Numbered from the stretch's first letter, positions 20,190-30,366 are shown. The stretch: DNA of 64,000 nucleotides from Phytopythium helicoides (GCA_024867545.1 JANFNE010000004.1:1302001-1366000), one strand, 5' to 3'. Program-made: numbers and translations. The notes: generated by a model not told the origin, from the sequence alone.

Positions 20190-20443
20190 ACGGCCGAGGC
20201 GGCGAGGAGCCGAGCGGCTGTAGCAGGCAGAAGCGGGTGGTGGCGAGCAATAGAGACCGTCGAGAGCCTCCCCTCGCTTCCTGGACGTTCTGGTCGAGCA
20301 TGGCGACCGAGCAGCTACGCGCGACGCGATGACACGCATGACGCTTTCAAGAGTGTGCAAATACATACTTTTTCGCCGTTTTCTAATCGTGTCGGGTAGG
20401 CCGCGGCCAGCTACGTCTAACAGCTCACACTGCTCGTGGACAT

Positions 20444-21550
20444 CTACTCGTCGTCTTCGTCCTCGTCGGCCATGTCCTCGTCCTCGTCCTCCTCGGACCG
20501 GCTGAACGCCTCTAATGCCACGTTGCACTTCTCCACGAGCACGCTCAGCGCCTCGGGCAGCAGCTCCTCGGGCTTGATCATGCCCACCGACTCGACGCTG
20601 AAGATGAAGTGGTCGCTCTTGCGGCCCAGCGCCAGCTTGTCGTTCCACTCGGGCTCGCGGATGCAGTTGCGGCACATGGTGCAGCTGCGAACGTCCTTGA
20701 CCACGGCAGTGGGCACGCCCCCCAGGTCCTCAATGTCAAACACTCCCGTGGGGCACAGCGTGTCCTTGAGCTTGCGCGCATCGTCGCCCGTCACGGGCTC
20801 CTTGAACTCAATGTGCGGCATGAGCCGGTACGAGGCCGTGGCCACAGGCGAGAACTTGGCGTGGTCCTTGCCGACGCCCTTGCGACAGTGAGCCTCAAGC
20901 GCAATGCTCTGTCCCGGACGCAGCTTGGCGATCAGAATGTCCTCCGACACGGGCCGGATGGAGCCAAAGCGCTCCTCCTGGTTACCCTGCGGCACCCACT
21001 CGAGGTCGCGCGAGTAGACGGTGGCGTGCTGCGCCTTGGACGGGTCCTTGGGGTGTGCCGGGTCCGCGGTGCACGTCACGTCGAGCTTGAAGACAATCGT
21101 GTTCTCGTCCGTGGCTTCTGCCTCCTCGTTGTCCGGGAAGGCCTGAAACTCGCGCGGGTCCACGTTGAGCGGCACGAGGCCGAGGCGGTGCGCGAGCACC
21201 TCGTCCTGGATTATGGACGAGTTGTTCCAGATGTAGACGTGCTCGATGGCCATGGTGGGCACCTCGGCCAGCAGGATGCGGCGCAGCGCGTTGGCCACGG
21301 ACGCGTCGACGCCGATGAGGTCGAACACGATCTCCTCCTCGCTCAGGCTCTGGATCTTGACCTTGACGCTCTTCTTGAACTGGTCCACGAAATCGTAGCT
21401 GCTCGTGCTGTCCACGTCGGGCTGCTCGCATCGCACGTTGGTGAGTCACTCGTCCGTCCGTTTCGATCCGCTCGACTGGCGCTCGCCACGCACCATATGC
21501 GGCGCGTCGGCGCCCACGCGCACGATCTTGGAGCTCGAGGACTTGGCCAT
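20444..21550 (-). CDS. POLR1C: DNA-directed RNA polymerases I and III subunit RPAC1 (AC40)
   Basis: Exon 1 is 21550-21494 (ending D-A-P-H-M) and exon 2 is about 21421-20444, 344 aa; the acceptor could be three bases earlier. It shows the alpha-like dimerisation fold: GVDASVANALRRILLAEVPT, MAIEHVYIWNNSSIIQDEVL, A-H-R-L-G-L-V-P-L, and later PGQSIALEAHCRKGVGKDHA, FSPVATASYRLMP, SCTMCRNCI and KSDHFIFSVESVG. This is the AC40 pattern, longer than archaeal RpoD. The tail is Asp/Glu-rich. AC40 pairs with AC19 to nucleate assembly of Pol I and Pol III, which make rRNA, 5S and tRNA. A 392-codon open frame on the opposite strand is a codon-bias shadow. Confidence 0.93.
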
Positions 21551-22146
21551 GGCGTCTACGGTACGGCGGCGATGCGGCGCTGCTGGCTACGGGCAATGAG
21601 CGAGGCAGGCGGCGGCAATTGCGCGAGCGCCAAGCGACACCGAAGGCTGGAATGGCTGGCCTTTGGCGGTTCAGGCCAGCCATTCCAGCCGTCGCTGCTG
21701 CCACCGACTGGAAGGAGCTGCTGGTGGCGCGAGATGTGCCCCTGTCTACACCACCACCTCAGGAACGGAGTGTCAAAAGGCGTATGAAATGAGGTGCAAA
21801 AGTGACGCATAACGTAGATTTACGGTTGTCAACGCTGTGGTGAAGGTAGGTGACGGCGTTGTGCCGCCTAGGGGTAACGAGGCAAACGAAGCACGACGAC
21901 GACGGTAGCAAGACGCAACGTAAAAAATGTCAACCGCGTGCCTCTTTTTTGCTGTGATGTTTGTCGTTATCTCCTCCTCGGCCGGTCCTCTCGACGCGCG
22001 CCATCTCGCTCCGTCGTCCTCCATCGAGCCCCACAAGCGGCAGCCACTGCGATCGTCTACCACCTAAGCATCGCCCATCACGCATCTACGCGGACCGGCG
22101 GGTGGACGGTCGAGGGGTCCGGCCAGTCGGGCGCCAGACGAGCAGT
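21551..22146. other. Intergenic with a long inverted repeat
   Basis: Holds the RPAC1 upstream region and the 3' flank of the cytochrome c1 gene. Apart from the inverted repeat at 21645-21690 I see no gene. Confidence 0.4.
21645..21690. repeat. Perfect 17-bp inverted repeat, 12-nt loop
   Basis: GGCTGGAATGGCTGGCC at 21645-21661 is exactly mirrored at 21674-21690. A stable hairpin would form in DNA or RNA. It lies about 95 bp upstream of the RPAC1 start, so it would be promoter or 5' UTR sequence. Confidence 0.85.
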
Positions 22147-23140
22147 TTACTTGGTGTACGAGATCTTACGGGTCTTGAGCGGCGCCCACTTGACACGCTT
22201 GTAGTAGCCCGTGAGCAGCACCATGGCCGTGAGGGCGATCACCGACTGCATGCCCAGCTTCTTTCGCACGTCGTGCTCGGGCTCCGAGGCCCAGGCCAGG
22301 AAGACTGACACGTCCTTGGCCATCTGCGACGTGGTGGCCGGCGTGCCATCCTCGTACTCGAGCTGGCCGTCGTTCAGCTGGCGCTCCATGGCAATGGCAC
22401 CGCCACCAAAGTACGGGTTGTAGTAGAGGCCCGGCAGCAGCTCCTTGCCCTCAGGCGGCTCGACGTAGCCCGTGAGCAGCGCAAAGAGGTAGTCGACGCC
22501 GCCGGGGCGTCCCTTGACGATGAGCGAGAGATCCGGCGGGATGGCGCCGTTGTTGGCGGCGGCGGCGGCCTCGTCGTTGGCGTACGGCTTGGGCAGCGGG
22601 TCCGACAGCTTACCGGGGCGCTCGAACATCTCGCCCTCATCGTTGGGGCCGTCCACGACGTCGATCTCGGCGGCGAGGGCCTTGAGCTCCTCCTCCGTGT
22701 GGGTGACGCCCACGAGGTTGCGGAAGCAGATGCGCTCCAGGCTGTGGCACGTCGAGCACACCTCCTTGTACACCTGGTAGCCGCGGCGCACGCTGGCGTA
22801 GTCGAACGACGACAGCGGTCCCTTGTGGTCGAAGCCGTACGGCAGCGCGTCGATCTGGTCGCCGCTGAAGGCCGTCACGCCCGTCAGCACCGATCCGCCG
22901 AGCAGGGCGCCCGCGCCAACCTGTCGTCATCACAGCGTCTGCGTTAGCGAGCTTGTCCGAGTCGCTCCGGCCGCGTTTTGGTGGTGCAGGCGCCTGCGGC
23001 GGCTGGCGGACAGCGCGTGGCCCGCCCGCCCGCCGCTTCCGTCACCGCCGCAGCTCCAGCGCAATCAGCGGCCGGAGCGAGCGCCAACGCCGGCCACGCA
23101 CCTTGGCGACGCGTTGCACGAGTTGCGGCACGCGGTTCAT
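22147..23140 (-). CDS. CYC1: Cytochrome c1, heme protein, mitochondrial
   Basis: Exon 1 is 23140-23102 (13 codons, N-R-V-P-Q-L-V-Q-R-V-A-K) and exon 2 is 22920-22147; 270 aa. Exon 2 begins VGAGALLGGSVLTGVTAFSG. The heme-binding motif is V-C-S-T-C-H (CxxCH). Next come S-L-E-R-I-C-F-R-N-L, then D-P-L-P-K-P-Y-A-N-D-E-A, NNGAIPPDLSLIVKGRPGG, and FGGGAIAMER with the distal Met ligand region. A C-terminal TM anchor (MQSVIALTAMVLLTGYYKRV) is present. It is the electron-transfer subunit of complex III facing the intermembrane space. The presequence is unusually short; the first exon looks basic and amphipathic enough for import. Confidence 0.93.
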
Positions 23141-25014
23141 GGTCGTGCGGCGGCCTCCAGTCTTTCTTGGCTCTGCTGCCGCCCGGGGGGGAGCGCCGCT
23201 CACAGCCGCACCCTCCGAACGCGAAAAAACCTCGATTTCACCTAACAAAAAAACACGCTAAAAACCTTGGAGGACCTGCTACGTTTGATTTCCTGTATTT
23301 TGTTATGAGATATCTCCAACGCGCGGTCTGGGAACGTCTGCGCGGCGTGAAGGATGTGCCTTCGAGACGACGTGGGCGAGCGGGCGAAGCGCGGCGGAGA
23401 GGCAGGTCATCTTGGAGGCGCTGGGCCGTGTCGTGTGGCTGGTGGGTCGGGCTCTCCCCCCAGCGCGCGACCTCCTGGGGAGTCCACGCTGGCATATGGG
23501 GACGACCTGCCAGACTGGATGAACGCGGCCCAACTGCTTCCGAGGGGCATAGAAACGAAAAGACCATGAAAAATAACCATCCTATGATACGGTGCCCAAC
23601 CACCTCGTCCCATAGTCGTATCAAATGAGGTTTTATCATCCCAAATCGAGGTTTTGGTATTTTGCTAGTCGCCGTTCCGATTCGAATTCACTCATAAAAC
23701 CTCAGGTTTTTCAGTTTTTCATGAGGTTTTTCTCAATACCTCGTGGTGTTTTGCCAAAAAACCTTGATGTTGTGTAAAAAAAATAAATGACGAAAATTCG
23801 TTCGGTACGCATACACCGATTGAAGTGGCGCCGAGGTGGCGTGTCAGACAACGTTCGCAGTGGACAGCGAACGGAGCGGATCGCCAAGTACGCAAGCCGG
23901 TCACGGCGCACAACAGCAGAAGCAGCAGCAGTGCGACGCCGACGCTCAGGTCGCGCGCTCGAGGGCATGCGCAACGAATGCATTTCCGGTCCGACACCAC
24001 GCGACGCTCTGACGCGAAGGTTCAGCTTGACCACTTCAACGTCGAATGGCTACACCTACGAGCTTGCGGCTAGGCTAGGCTCTGTCGACTCGCACCTCCA
24101 GGAGCGACCCCTCTTCAAACGCGTGCGTTAGCTACAAGATGCCGGAGAGCCCGTGAGACGAGCGATTGGTGGTCGCGACGAGTGTTCGCCTATGGGCACC
24201 CCATGATGACAATAGGAACGTCGCTAAAGTCGGTGCTCCCAGGTTCGTGGGAGCTACGTGAGGACGACGCCATGAGATCCGCTTTTCACTCGTTCGACAA
24301 GCGCTACCAAGCCAACGGCTACCCACGAGAGCACTCGCTGCTCGCAGCGTATTGGCGAAACGCTTCCGCTCTGCTCCATCGCCTGAGTCGTCATCACGGC
24401 GTGCAGCATTCGCGTTCCCATCACACAGTCCATGTTGGCTAAGTCAGAGAGGACGACTTTGTGACAACCAGCAGCAAATGAAAATGGACACTTTCTGGCA
24501 GTCTCGCACAGACTACCGTCGTGAGTGGCGTGAGCTCCAACCAAGCATCGTTTGCACCATTGATGACTTTGGCCCTCAAAAGATATACAACTCTAGCTGT
24601 GAAGCAATGCAATAGCCCCATTGACCTGGCATCCAGCAGAAACTCACCTCGAAGCAGTTTCCGCTGGTACCCTACCATGACAGGAGTTCTTCGACCTTCA
24701 CCAAATTTTCGGTCTGCTCACTCGCTAAGTTGGCTCCAGCCAGCAGCTGCAGAAATCTCTGCAGTGCAAACGCCGCAAGAGCATGAAGCACCAGCTTAGT
24801 GAATTAATCAGGTAAGCTCTAGCACTTCATTCTCCTCGCGATGGCTGCGTTGATCGCACAAATGTGTCCATGGTCGGGCATGTTGCCAAGTTGACTTGCT
24901 TTCAGTAAGCAATATGCAGCGTCTATTTTCCGCCAATCACATTTCTCCATTTTCGCCTGCTTTGATCTCCCCCTCACACCCCGCCACGAAGCCGCTGAGC
25001 TTGAAGCCGTCGAC
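23141..25014. other. Long intergenic stretch, no confident gene
   Basis: Open frames here have no recognisable domain or consistent splice structure. At 23610-23770 the sequence is AT-rich with repeated GAGGTTTT and AAAACCTC motifs in both orientations, possibly a worn transposon relic. At 24150-24680 minus-strand frames with protein-like words (for example LLHCFTARVVYLLRAK) may be a decayed gene, but nothing can be named. Confidence 0.35.
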
Positions 25015-25333
25015 ATGGTGCGCTCCCTGGCGGCGTCTGCGCGGCGCTCTGACCGCTGTTCCGTGACTAACCACCCGCCTACATGTGCGCTCACGCCTCT
25101 AGTCGGCGCTGTTCAGCCTGCAGGGGCTGCTGACGGTGATCCTGCTGTTCATCTGCACGTGCACGTACATCCGCATGAAGTTCCCGACCGTGTTCGACCG
25201 CGGTCAGCTGCCGGGCAAGCACGAGGGACTGGGCGGGCTCTGCTGGAAGGCCTCGCGCATCGGAGAGCGCAAGAGCCCCTACGTCGCAGGCGCGCTCGTC
25301 GTCATGGCCGTGCACACACTCTTCTTCTCCTGA
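25015..25333 (+). CDS. TMEM167: KISH / TMEM167 secretory-pathway membrane protein
   Basis: Exon 1 is the ATG only (25015-25017). An 85-bp intron (GTGCGC...CTAG) leads to exon 2, 25103-25333; 77 aa. It reads SALFSLQGLLTVILLFICTC, T-Y-I-R, then D-R-G-Q, LGGLCWKASRIGERKSPYVA and G-A-L-V-V-M-A-V-H. This matches the KISH family (usual length about 72 aa), with two TM helices and the invariant W-K-x-x-R-I-G-E-R-x-S-P-Y/W motif. KISH is a Golgi protein needed for constitutive secretion in animals. The start assignment depends on the single-codon exon; without it the protein would lack its initiating Met. Confidence 0.9.
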
Positions 25334-25796
25334 GCGCGATCGTTAAGGCCGTAATGGAGGCGCAGTTGCCAGTTTGTTGTTTGCATGGATGGGGTTCTGC
25401 ATTGCACGCCTTGAGTCGGCACCGTGGCGACGAAGAGACTGCGCTCCACATACTGAAGCACCGCATTTCTCGCATTTCTCGCATTTCTACAGTCTCACCT
25501 GATACCAAGCAGCTGCACCACGTCAGCCGACCACGTCAGCGACGGCGGAAATGGACAGCATCAAGAGCGCGAAGGACGAGAAAGCAGAGTCGTGATGGTG
25601 TTGGTGAATTGCTAGAAGCATCTATTACGCCCCGCAGCGCGCGAAGGCTGCGCTGGTATCAACAGGAGGCCATGCGAGACCACGCATGCAGGCCACTTCC
25701 TAAGATGGCATCGAGCCAAGGCAGCACCTCCACGGCCTCATGTCTACGCAGATAAACATCCCCTCGCACTACGGTCCCAAGCAGAAAACGATCCGC
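25334..25796. other. Intergenic; contains a 9-bp triplicate
   Basis: Between KISH and the phosphate carrier 3' end. Three consecutive copies of CGCATTTCT (third ending in A) occur at 25462-25489. No gene is supported. Confidence 0.4.
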
Positions 25797-26834
25797 TTAG
25801 TGCTTCTTGGGGGCGCCACCCGACGTGCCCATGCCCATGGCCGACTTGAACGAGTCGTAGATCCACCACTGCAGACCAGTCAGCGTACCGATCATCAGGA
25901 TACGCGTCGGCAGACCCTTGGTCGCCAGGTTCACAATGCCAGTCTCGCTGGCGATCTGGCCGAAGCCCTTGCCCTTGTTCTCGGCCTTGCCCATGAGCGA
26001 CACAACCGAGTCGGCCGGGTGCGACACAATGGCGCAGATGACACCAGCGAGGTAACCCGAGGCGAAGGTAATGCCGAGCTGCGTCGTCTTGGGGTACGTG
26101 TCCTTGGGGGCCGTGAACACGTACGTGTAGAAGGCCTCAACGACCTTCTCGAAGAAGAAGAACTTGGCCATCGTGTACGGGATCTGGCGCGACCAGAGCG
26201 GGGTCACCGAGCCGAAGGGGAAGCGCGTCTCGGCGGAGTTGGCACGCATGGCGGCAACGGCCGGGCCGAACTCGACCGGGAAGGTGCCGGCAGGCGAGGT
26301 CTGCACCTTGACCTTGACCATCTCCATGGGGCAGAGCGCCACGTCGGCGATGAACTCGGCCGAGGCCGAGCCGGCCAGGTAGATGGCGCCACGGTACTTG
26401 TAGGCGTTCTCCTCGCCCGCCATGGTGCTGTAGAGGTCCTTGAAGTACTCGTAGAAGCCGAACTTGCAGAGACCCTGGGCCGAGTAGCCGATGGCCGTGG
26501 GGGCCCAGCCCTTGAAGAGCGCGGCCGTGCCCTCCTCGGCGACCATCGTCTTGATGCCGGGGATCAGACCCGTGTACTTGGCCGGGTTCACCTGCATGTT
26601 GCACTTGACCACGTCGAGGGGCGTGATGGCCGTGTGCGTCAGGCCGCACGAGAGCACGCCGCCGAGCATGCACTTGCCGTAGTAGGCGTTGTCATGGATG
26701 GGCGAGTGCGACAGGCGCGCGTCCCACTTGGCGGCCGACGTGGCCAGCGCCGCCGGGCGGAAGACCGACGACGTCTGCTTGGGCGCGGGCGCGGCCGGGC
26801 TCAGCGACGAGATGACGGGGAAGAAGGCGCTCAT
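25797..26834 (-). CDS. Mitochondrial phosphate carrier (SLC25A3 type), copy 1
   Basis: Single exon, 345 aa, starting M-S-A-F-F-P (first ATG; the frame is open upstream without one). Three mitochondrial-carrier repeats are visible with PX[DE]XX[KR] signatures: ITPLDVVKCNMQVNPAKY, LCPMEMVKVKVQTSP and SHPADSVVSLMGKAENKGKG. Phosphate-carrier words follow: FKGWAPTAIGYSAQGLCKFG, FYEYFKDLY, R-Q-I-P-Y-T-M-A-K-F, and LMIGTLTGLQWWIYDSFK. It imports phosphate with protons into the matrix for ATP synthesis. An N-terminal Ser/Ala/Pro-rich leader may be a presequence, as in animal and plant phosphate carriers. It is tandem with a close paralogue 241 bp upstream on the same strand. Confidence 0.95.
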   Translation of the reverse strand: MSAFFPVISSLSPAAPAPKQTSSVFRPAALATSAAKWDARLSHSPIHDNAYYGKCMLGGVLSCGLTHTAITPLDVVKCNMQVNPAKYTGLIPGIKTMVAEEGTAALFKGWAPTAIGYSAQGLCKFGFYEYFKDLYSTMAGEENAYKYRGAIYLAGSASAEFIADVALCPMEMVKVKVQTSPAGTFPVEFGPAVAAMRANSAETRFPFGSVTPLWSRQIPYTMAKFFFFEKVVEAFYTYVFTAPKDTYPKTTQLGITFASGYLAGVICAIVSHPADSVVSLMGKAENKGKGFGQIASETGIVNLATKGLPTRILMIGTLTGLQWWIYDSFKSAMGMGTSGGAPKKH

Positions 26835-27075
26835 GGGGACGGGGGCTTGGGCGCTCGACGGGTGGATGGCGAATGAGCCCAAGGGTGGGGGAGCCGCCAG
26901 GGCCGCACACAAGCGCCCGCTCCCTCGGGCGACCTTCGCGCGACTGCTGTTTTAAACAGTTTTATTCTGAAGTAACACGGGGAGGGGGGCGTAAGCGTGT
27001 GACGCGCGCACGGCGAGATGCTACGGTGAACATTTGTGAGGCGTGACATGACATGCACGACATGCATCCTCGAGT

Positions 27076-28119
27076 CTACTGCTTCTTGGCGGCGCCGCCG
27101 GTCGTGCCCATGCCCATGGCCGACTTGAACGAGTCGTAGATCCACCACTGAAAGCCGGTCAGCGTACCGATCATCAGGATACGCGTTGGCAGACCCTTGG
27201 TCGCCAGGTTCACAATGCCAGTCTCGCTGGCGATCTGGCCGAAGCCCTTGCCCTTGTTCTCGGCCTTGCCCATGAGCGACACGACCGAGTCGGCCGGGTG
27301 CGACACGATCGCGCAGATGATACCGGCAATGTAGCCCGACACGAACGTGATGCTGAGCTGGGTGGTCGCCGGGTACGTCTCCTTCGGAGCCGTGAACACG
27401 TGCGTGTAGAACGCCTCGACCACTTTTTCAAAGAAGAAGAACTTGGCCATCGTGTACGGGATCTGACGACTCCACAGAGGCGTCAGCGAGCCAAACGGGA
27501 AGCGAGTCTCAGGGTTGGCGCGCATGGCAGCCACAGCAGACCCAAGCTCGGTTGGGAACGTGCCCGTCGGCGACGTTTGCACCTTGACCTTGACCATCTC
27601 CATGGGACACAGAGCAATATCGGCGATGAACTCGGCCGAGGCAGAACCAGCCAAATAGATAGCGCCGCGGTACTTGTAGGCGTTCTCCTCGCCCGCCATG
27701 GTGCTGTAGAGGTCCTTGAAGTAGTCGTAGAAGCCGTACTTGCAGAGACCCTGAGCGGAGTAACCGATGGCCGTGGGAGCCCAGCCCTTGAACAGACCAG
27801 CAGTGCCTTCCTCGGCAACCACGGTCTTGATCCCCGAAACTAGACCCTTGTACTTGGCCGGATTCACTTGCATGTTGCACTTGACAACGTCCAGAGGCGT
27901 GATGGCGGTGTGGGTGGTTCCACAAGCGAGCACACCACCGAGCATGCACTTGCCGTAGAAGGCGTTGTCGTGGATGGGCGTGTGAGTGAGACGCGCGTCC
28001 CACTTGGCTGCTGAGGTTGCGAGTGTCGTTGGGCGGAAGGTGGATGCCTGCTTGGCGGAAGCAGTTGGCATTGCGGCGGCAGGATGGAGCGACGAGATGG
28101 CAGGGAAGAAGGCGCTCAT
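27076..28119 (-). CDS. Mitochondrial phosphate carrier (SLC25A3 type), copy 2
   Basis: Single exon, 347 aa, with the same start context (M-S-A-F-F-P-A-I-S-S-L). All carrier signatures are conserved (ITPLDVVKCNMQVNPAKY, LCPMEMVKVKVQTSP, SHPADSVVSLMGKAENKGKG, LMIGTLTGFQWWIYDSFK). Differences from copy 1 concentrate in the N-terminal leader (A-A-A-M-P-T-A-S-A-K-Q) and in silent third positions, while some tracts of about 60-95 bp are identical at DNA level. Both copies look functional. An oomycete-type initiator lies about 50-60 bp upstream of the ATG. Confidence 0.95.
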   Translation of the reverse strand: MSAFFPAISSLHPAAAMPTASAKQASTFRPTTLATSAAKWDARLTHTPIHDNAFYGKCMLGGVLACGTTHTAITPLDVVKCNMQVNPAKYKGLVSGIKTVVAEEGTAGLFKGWAPTAIGYSAQGLCKYGFYDYFKDLYSTMAGEENAYKYRGAIYLAGSASAEFIADIALCPMEMVKVKVQTSPTGTFPTELGSAVAAMRANPETRFPFGSLTPLWSRQIPYTMAKFFFFEKVVEAFYTHVFTAPKETYPATTQLSITFVSGYIAGIICAIVSHPADSVVSLMGKAENKGKGFGQIASETGIVNLATKGLPTRILMIGTLTGFQWWIYDSFKSAMGMGTTGGAAKKQ

Positions 28120-28164
28120 GGTGCTAATTCTAGCTTGTGCTTGGAGTAAGCTGGGCACTCGGCA

Positions 28165-28181
28165 GGCAAATCGTGAATGAA
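28165..28181 (-). promoter_or_regulatory. Oomycete initiator-like core promoter of phosphate carrier copy 2
   Basis: The minus strand reads TTCATTCACGATTTGCC, close to the oomycete Inr (YCAYTYY) followed by the A/T-flanking element (CAWTTT). It lies about 50-60 bp before the ATG at 28119, the distance expected for the short 5' UTRs of Phytophthora. The match is not perfect. Confidence 0.5.
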
Positions 28182-28901
28182 GAAAGAGTGGAGTCGAGCG
28201 CACGAACTGCCTGCAAACCGAGTCCGAAGAGAGCTTGAAGTCACTATCCAACAATACGTTCAAGTCTTTTGCATAGTCGATCATTCTGATTGTGGTTGAC
28301 GGCTAGGCGTAATCGGGCCATAGTCAGGCCAAGTTTGCGTGAAGTGAAGCTCACTTCTGAGCGAGGACTTCAGCTCGTGCTGGGTCAGCTGAGCAGAGCC
28401 TGCATTTGTGCTTTCTGTTCTGAGCAAGCGCCTCTAACCTCCCGTAGGTATGACGCGATGGTTCTGTGTTTGATGGTTGTTTATCCTCCGCAGCTAAGTA
28501 GGGATGGTGCATTTCTCGCAACGCTCACACTCGTTCTTGTCACAAGCAGCTCAATGCCTGCGATCAAACCTCAATGACAACGCAACGAGTTGTGTTGACC
28601 AGAGCTCGCTTTCACCCACCACCAGAACGTTGCGGCATTTCTATCTCGAGGGACGAACGAAAGAGACTCAACGATCCTCGCCATCGTGGTGACCACGAAG
28701 TCATCTTGATAACCACCAAGTCGAGATCGATCTGCGTCATCCCATCCGTTTCACGGTGTTTGCAGGACATGGCAAGCCTTCAACTCTGGTGGTGCTTGGC
28801 GCCGTCGCGTTTCTCTTGTTGATTTACGCTACTTTCTGAAGTAACTCGAGCAGAAGTCGCGCGCGACCAAGCGCCGTGACGCGCGCAACGTCACTGAACC
28901 T
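28182..28901. other. Intergenic, no supported gene
   Basis: Upstream region of phosphate carrier copy 2 and the 3' flank of a minus-strand hypothetical ORF. No domain-bearing frame or RNA gene is seen. Confidence 0.35.
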
Positions 28902-29144
28902 CTAATGTTTTTGATGGGTGGAGGGCTGCAAAAGAGGGACCAAGCAGCCAAGATTCAGTCGCTCACGGCGCTTTTGACGTGCTGCCAGCGTCTCCAATGC
29001 CAACTCCATTCGAGCTTCGTGCTGCCAGTGCATGAAGCTCCAGTGGTGCTTGATGGCGACTTTGTGATGCAGCCTTGACCAGCGTGCGACCATCATGACG
29101 GCGGCCTTATAGTTCCTACGTTGAAGTGGGCGGTTACGCGCCAT
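28902..29144 (-). CDS. Small basic hypothetical protein
   Basis: The ATG at 29144 opens 80 codons: rich in Arg/His/Leu, with RRNYKAAVMMVARWSRLHHK, H-H-W-S-F-M-H-W-Q-H-E, MELALETLAARQKRRER and a C-terminal T-H-Q-K-H. The frame is open another 16 codons upstream without an ATG. Composition looks helical and protein-like rather than random, but no family is recognised and no splice partner was found. Divergent from the secreted protein at 29323. Confidence 0.3.
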   Translation of the reverse strand: MARNRPLQRRNYKAAVMMVARWSRLHHKVAIKHHWSFMHWQHEARMELALETLAARQKRRERLNLGCLVPLLQPSTHQKH

Positions 29145-29322
29145 ACAAACGTCAGCACAGTCGAGAAGGGCCACGCACGCGTCGCGTTTCAACCGCCACG
29201 CACCAGGAATAGTGTCGGCTGGCTGCGATTCATGCGCTGTTGCTGCTATTCACGGCTCCCACCAAGCCACAACGACGGCATCCTCGACAGCACCACCCAC
29301 TGATCCAGGACTATCGGTTGGC

Positions 29323-30165
29323 ATGGCGCTGGTGCTCGTTTGGGTCGTGACGGTGATGCTGCTGGCGCTGGGCGTGGAGGGCACGGCTACCAACGTCTCG
29401 AGCCTGTGCTCGCCGTTTACGACAGCCCCCAAGGTCACCAAGGGCTCCAACACCTACGTTTGCATCAACGTCAACGACGAGTACCGCACGGTTTTCATGC
29501 CTGTGGCCGACAAATTCACCGTGCTACGCGTCACAGACTGTGCGTTGCGTCTTGCTGCTGACCATCATGGACTCCTAGCTCATACGTTGACGCTCGCTGG
29601 ACAGCCTGGAATGACACGCGTATTGGCGCGAATCCGGACGGGGCTTTCCTCACTGTGTCCAGCCTCAACTACCGCACGTACTACAAACTATACGCGTCCT
29701 CCACCGGTCGGCTCTACCCGTTCCTCACTGCTATCATCTCTGTCAAGAAAGGCGTGGTGCGTTGCAGTCCACTTGCGTCGATTGGTCTTTCGTGCGTTGG
29801 AATTGTGTCCCTGACATTAGTGATTGTTGCAGGTGCAAGGCGTTTCCTGGGACGATGGCTGCTACTTTTGCGACTCGACAACGTGCGAGTCCAACCTGTG
29901 GTCGTATGCATCCAACAGCACGACATCCCAACTCGAGGACGGAAACACTTGCTACACAGACTCGTCATCATGCAGCGGCGACAATTCGTCCGTCTGCGAT
30001 ATCACTCTGTATGTTGGCTGGACGGGCACGGACCGCAATGGCGAGTACCTGAGCAGTGCTGGCTTGCGCATGTCCCAGTTCAAAAAGTACTCGATCGGCT
30101 CGTACTTCAGCAGCATCACATCGAGCCTGTCGAACTTGTTGCCAAGCAGCCGTTTCGACACTTGA
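29323..30165 (+). CDS. Secreted Cys-rich oomycete protein, three exons
   Basis: Exon 1 runs from 29323 to about 29545, exon 2 is 29579-29756 and exon 3 is 29833-30165. The N-terminus is a signal peptide (ALVLVWVVTVMLLALGVEG). The ectodomain has S-S-L-C-S-P-F-T-T-A-P, YVCINVNDEYRTVF, then SYVDARWTAWNDTRIGANPD, GAFLTVSSLNYRTYYKLY, W-D-D-G-C-Y-F-C-D-S-T-T-C, LYVGWTGTDRNGEYLSSAG and F-K-K-Y-S-I. Cysteines are paired-looking, and no TM helix or GPI signal is evident. I read it as a conserved secreted oomycete protein of unknown function; no RXLR or CRN motif. The exon 1/2 border is problematic: the best donor (GTGCGT) leaves the frame out of phase with exon 2, so a weaker donor two bases later or an indel must be assumed. 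Confidence 0.65.
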
Positions 30166-30366
30166 ACGAGGTCTTCACCGGTGATCCTGGAGGTAGTGTG
30201 ATCAATCCATGCTGTAGGCGCAAAGCCAAAACAAACACGCATATCTTTCTTTCAGCCTTTTGGGCTTTCATGGCGTCTATTCACAAGGGAGGTTGGCTTG
30301 GGCCGACACCCTGCCGGGTGAGCTCTAAACAAATGAAGAGATACAACACACTTGATGAAAAAAATC

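Noticed and set aside
20609..21787. A 392-codon open frame on the plus strand
   Set aside because: It lies opposite RPAC1; the frame is open because of GC-rich third positions in the real gene and shows no domain.
24254..24678. Minus-strand frames suggesting a gene
   Set aside because: Some protein-like words, but no consistent splice model or family; left as uncertain intergenic.
25740..26876. A 378-codon plus-strand frame
   Set aside because: Antisense shadow of the phosphate carrier, Arg/Gly/His-rich and not protein-like.
29323..30165. RXLR or CRN effector
   Set aside because: A signal peptide is present but no RXLR-dEER or LFLAK motif follows.
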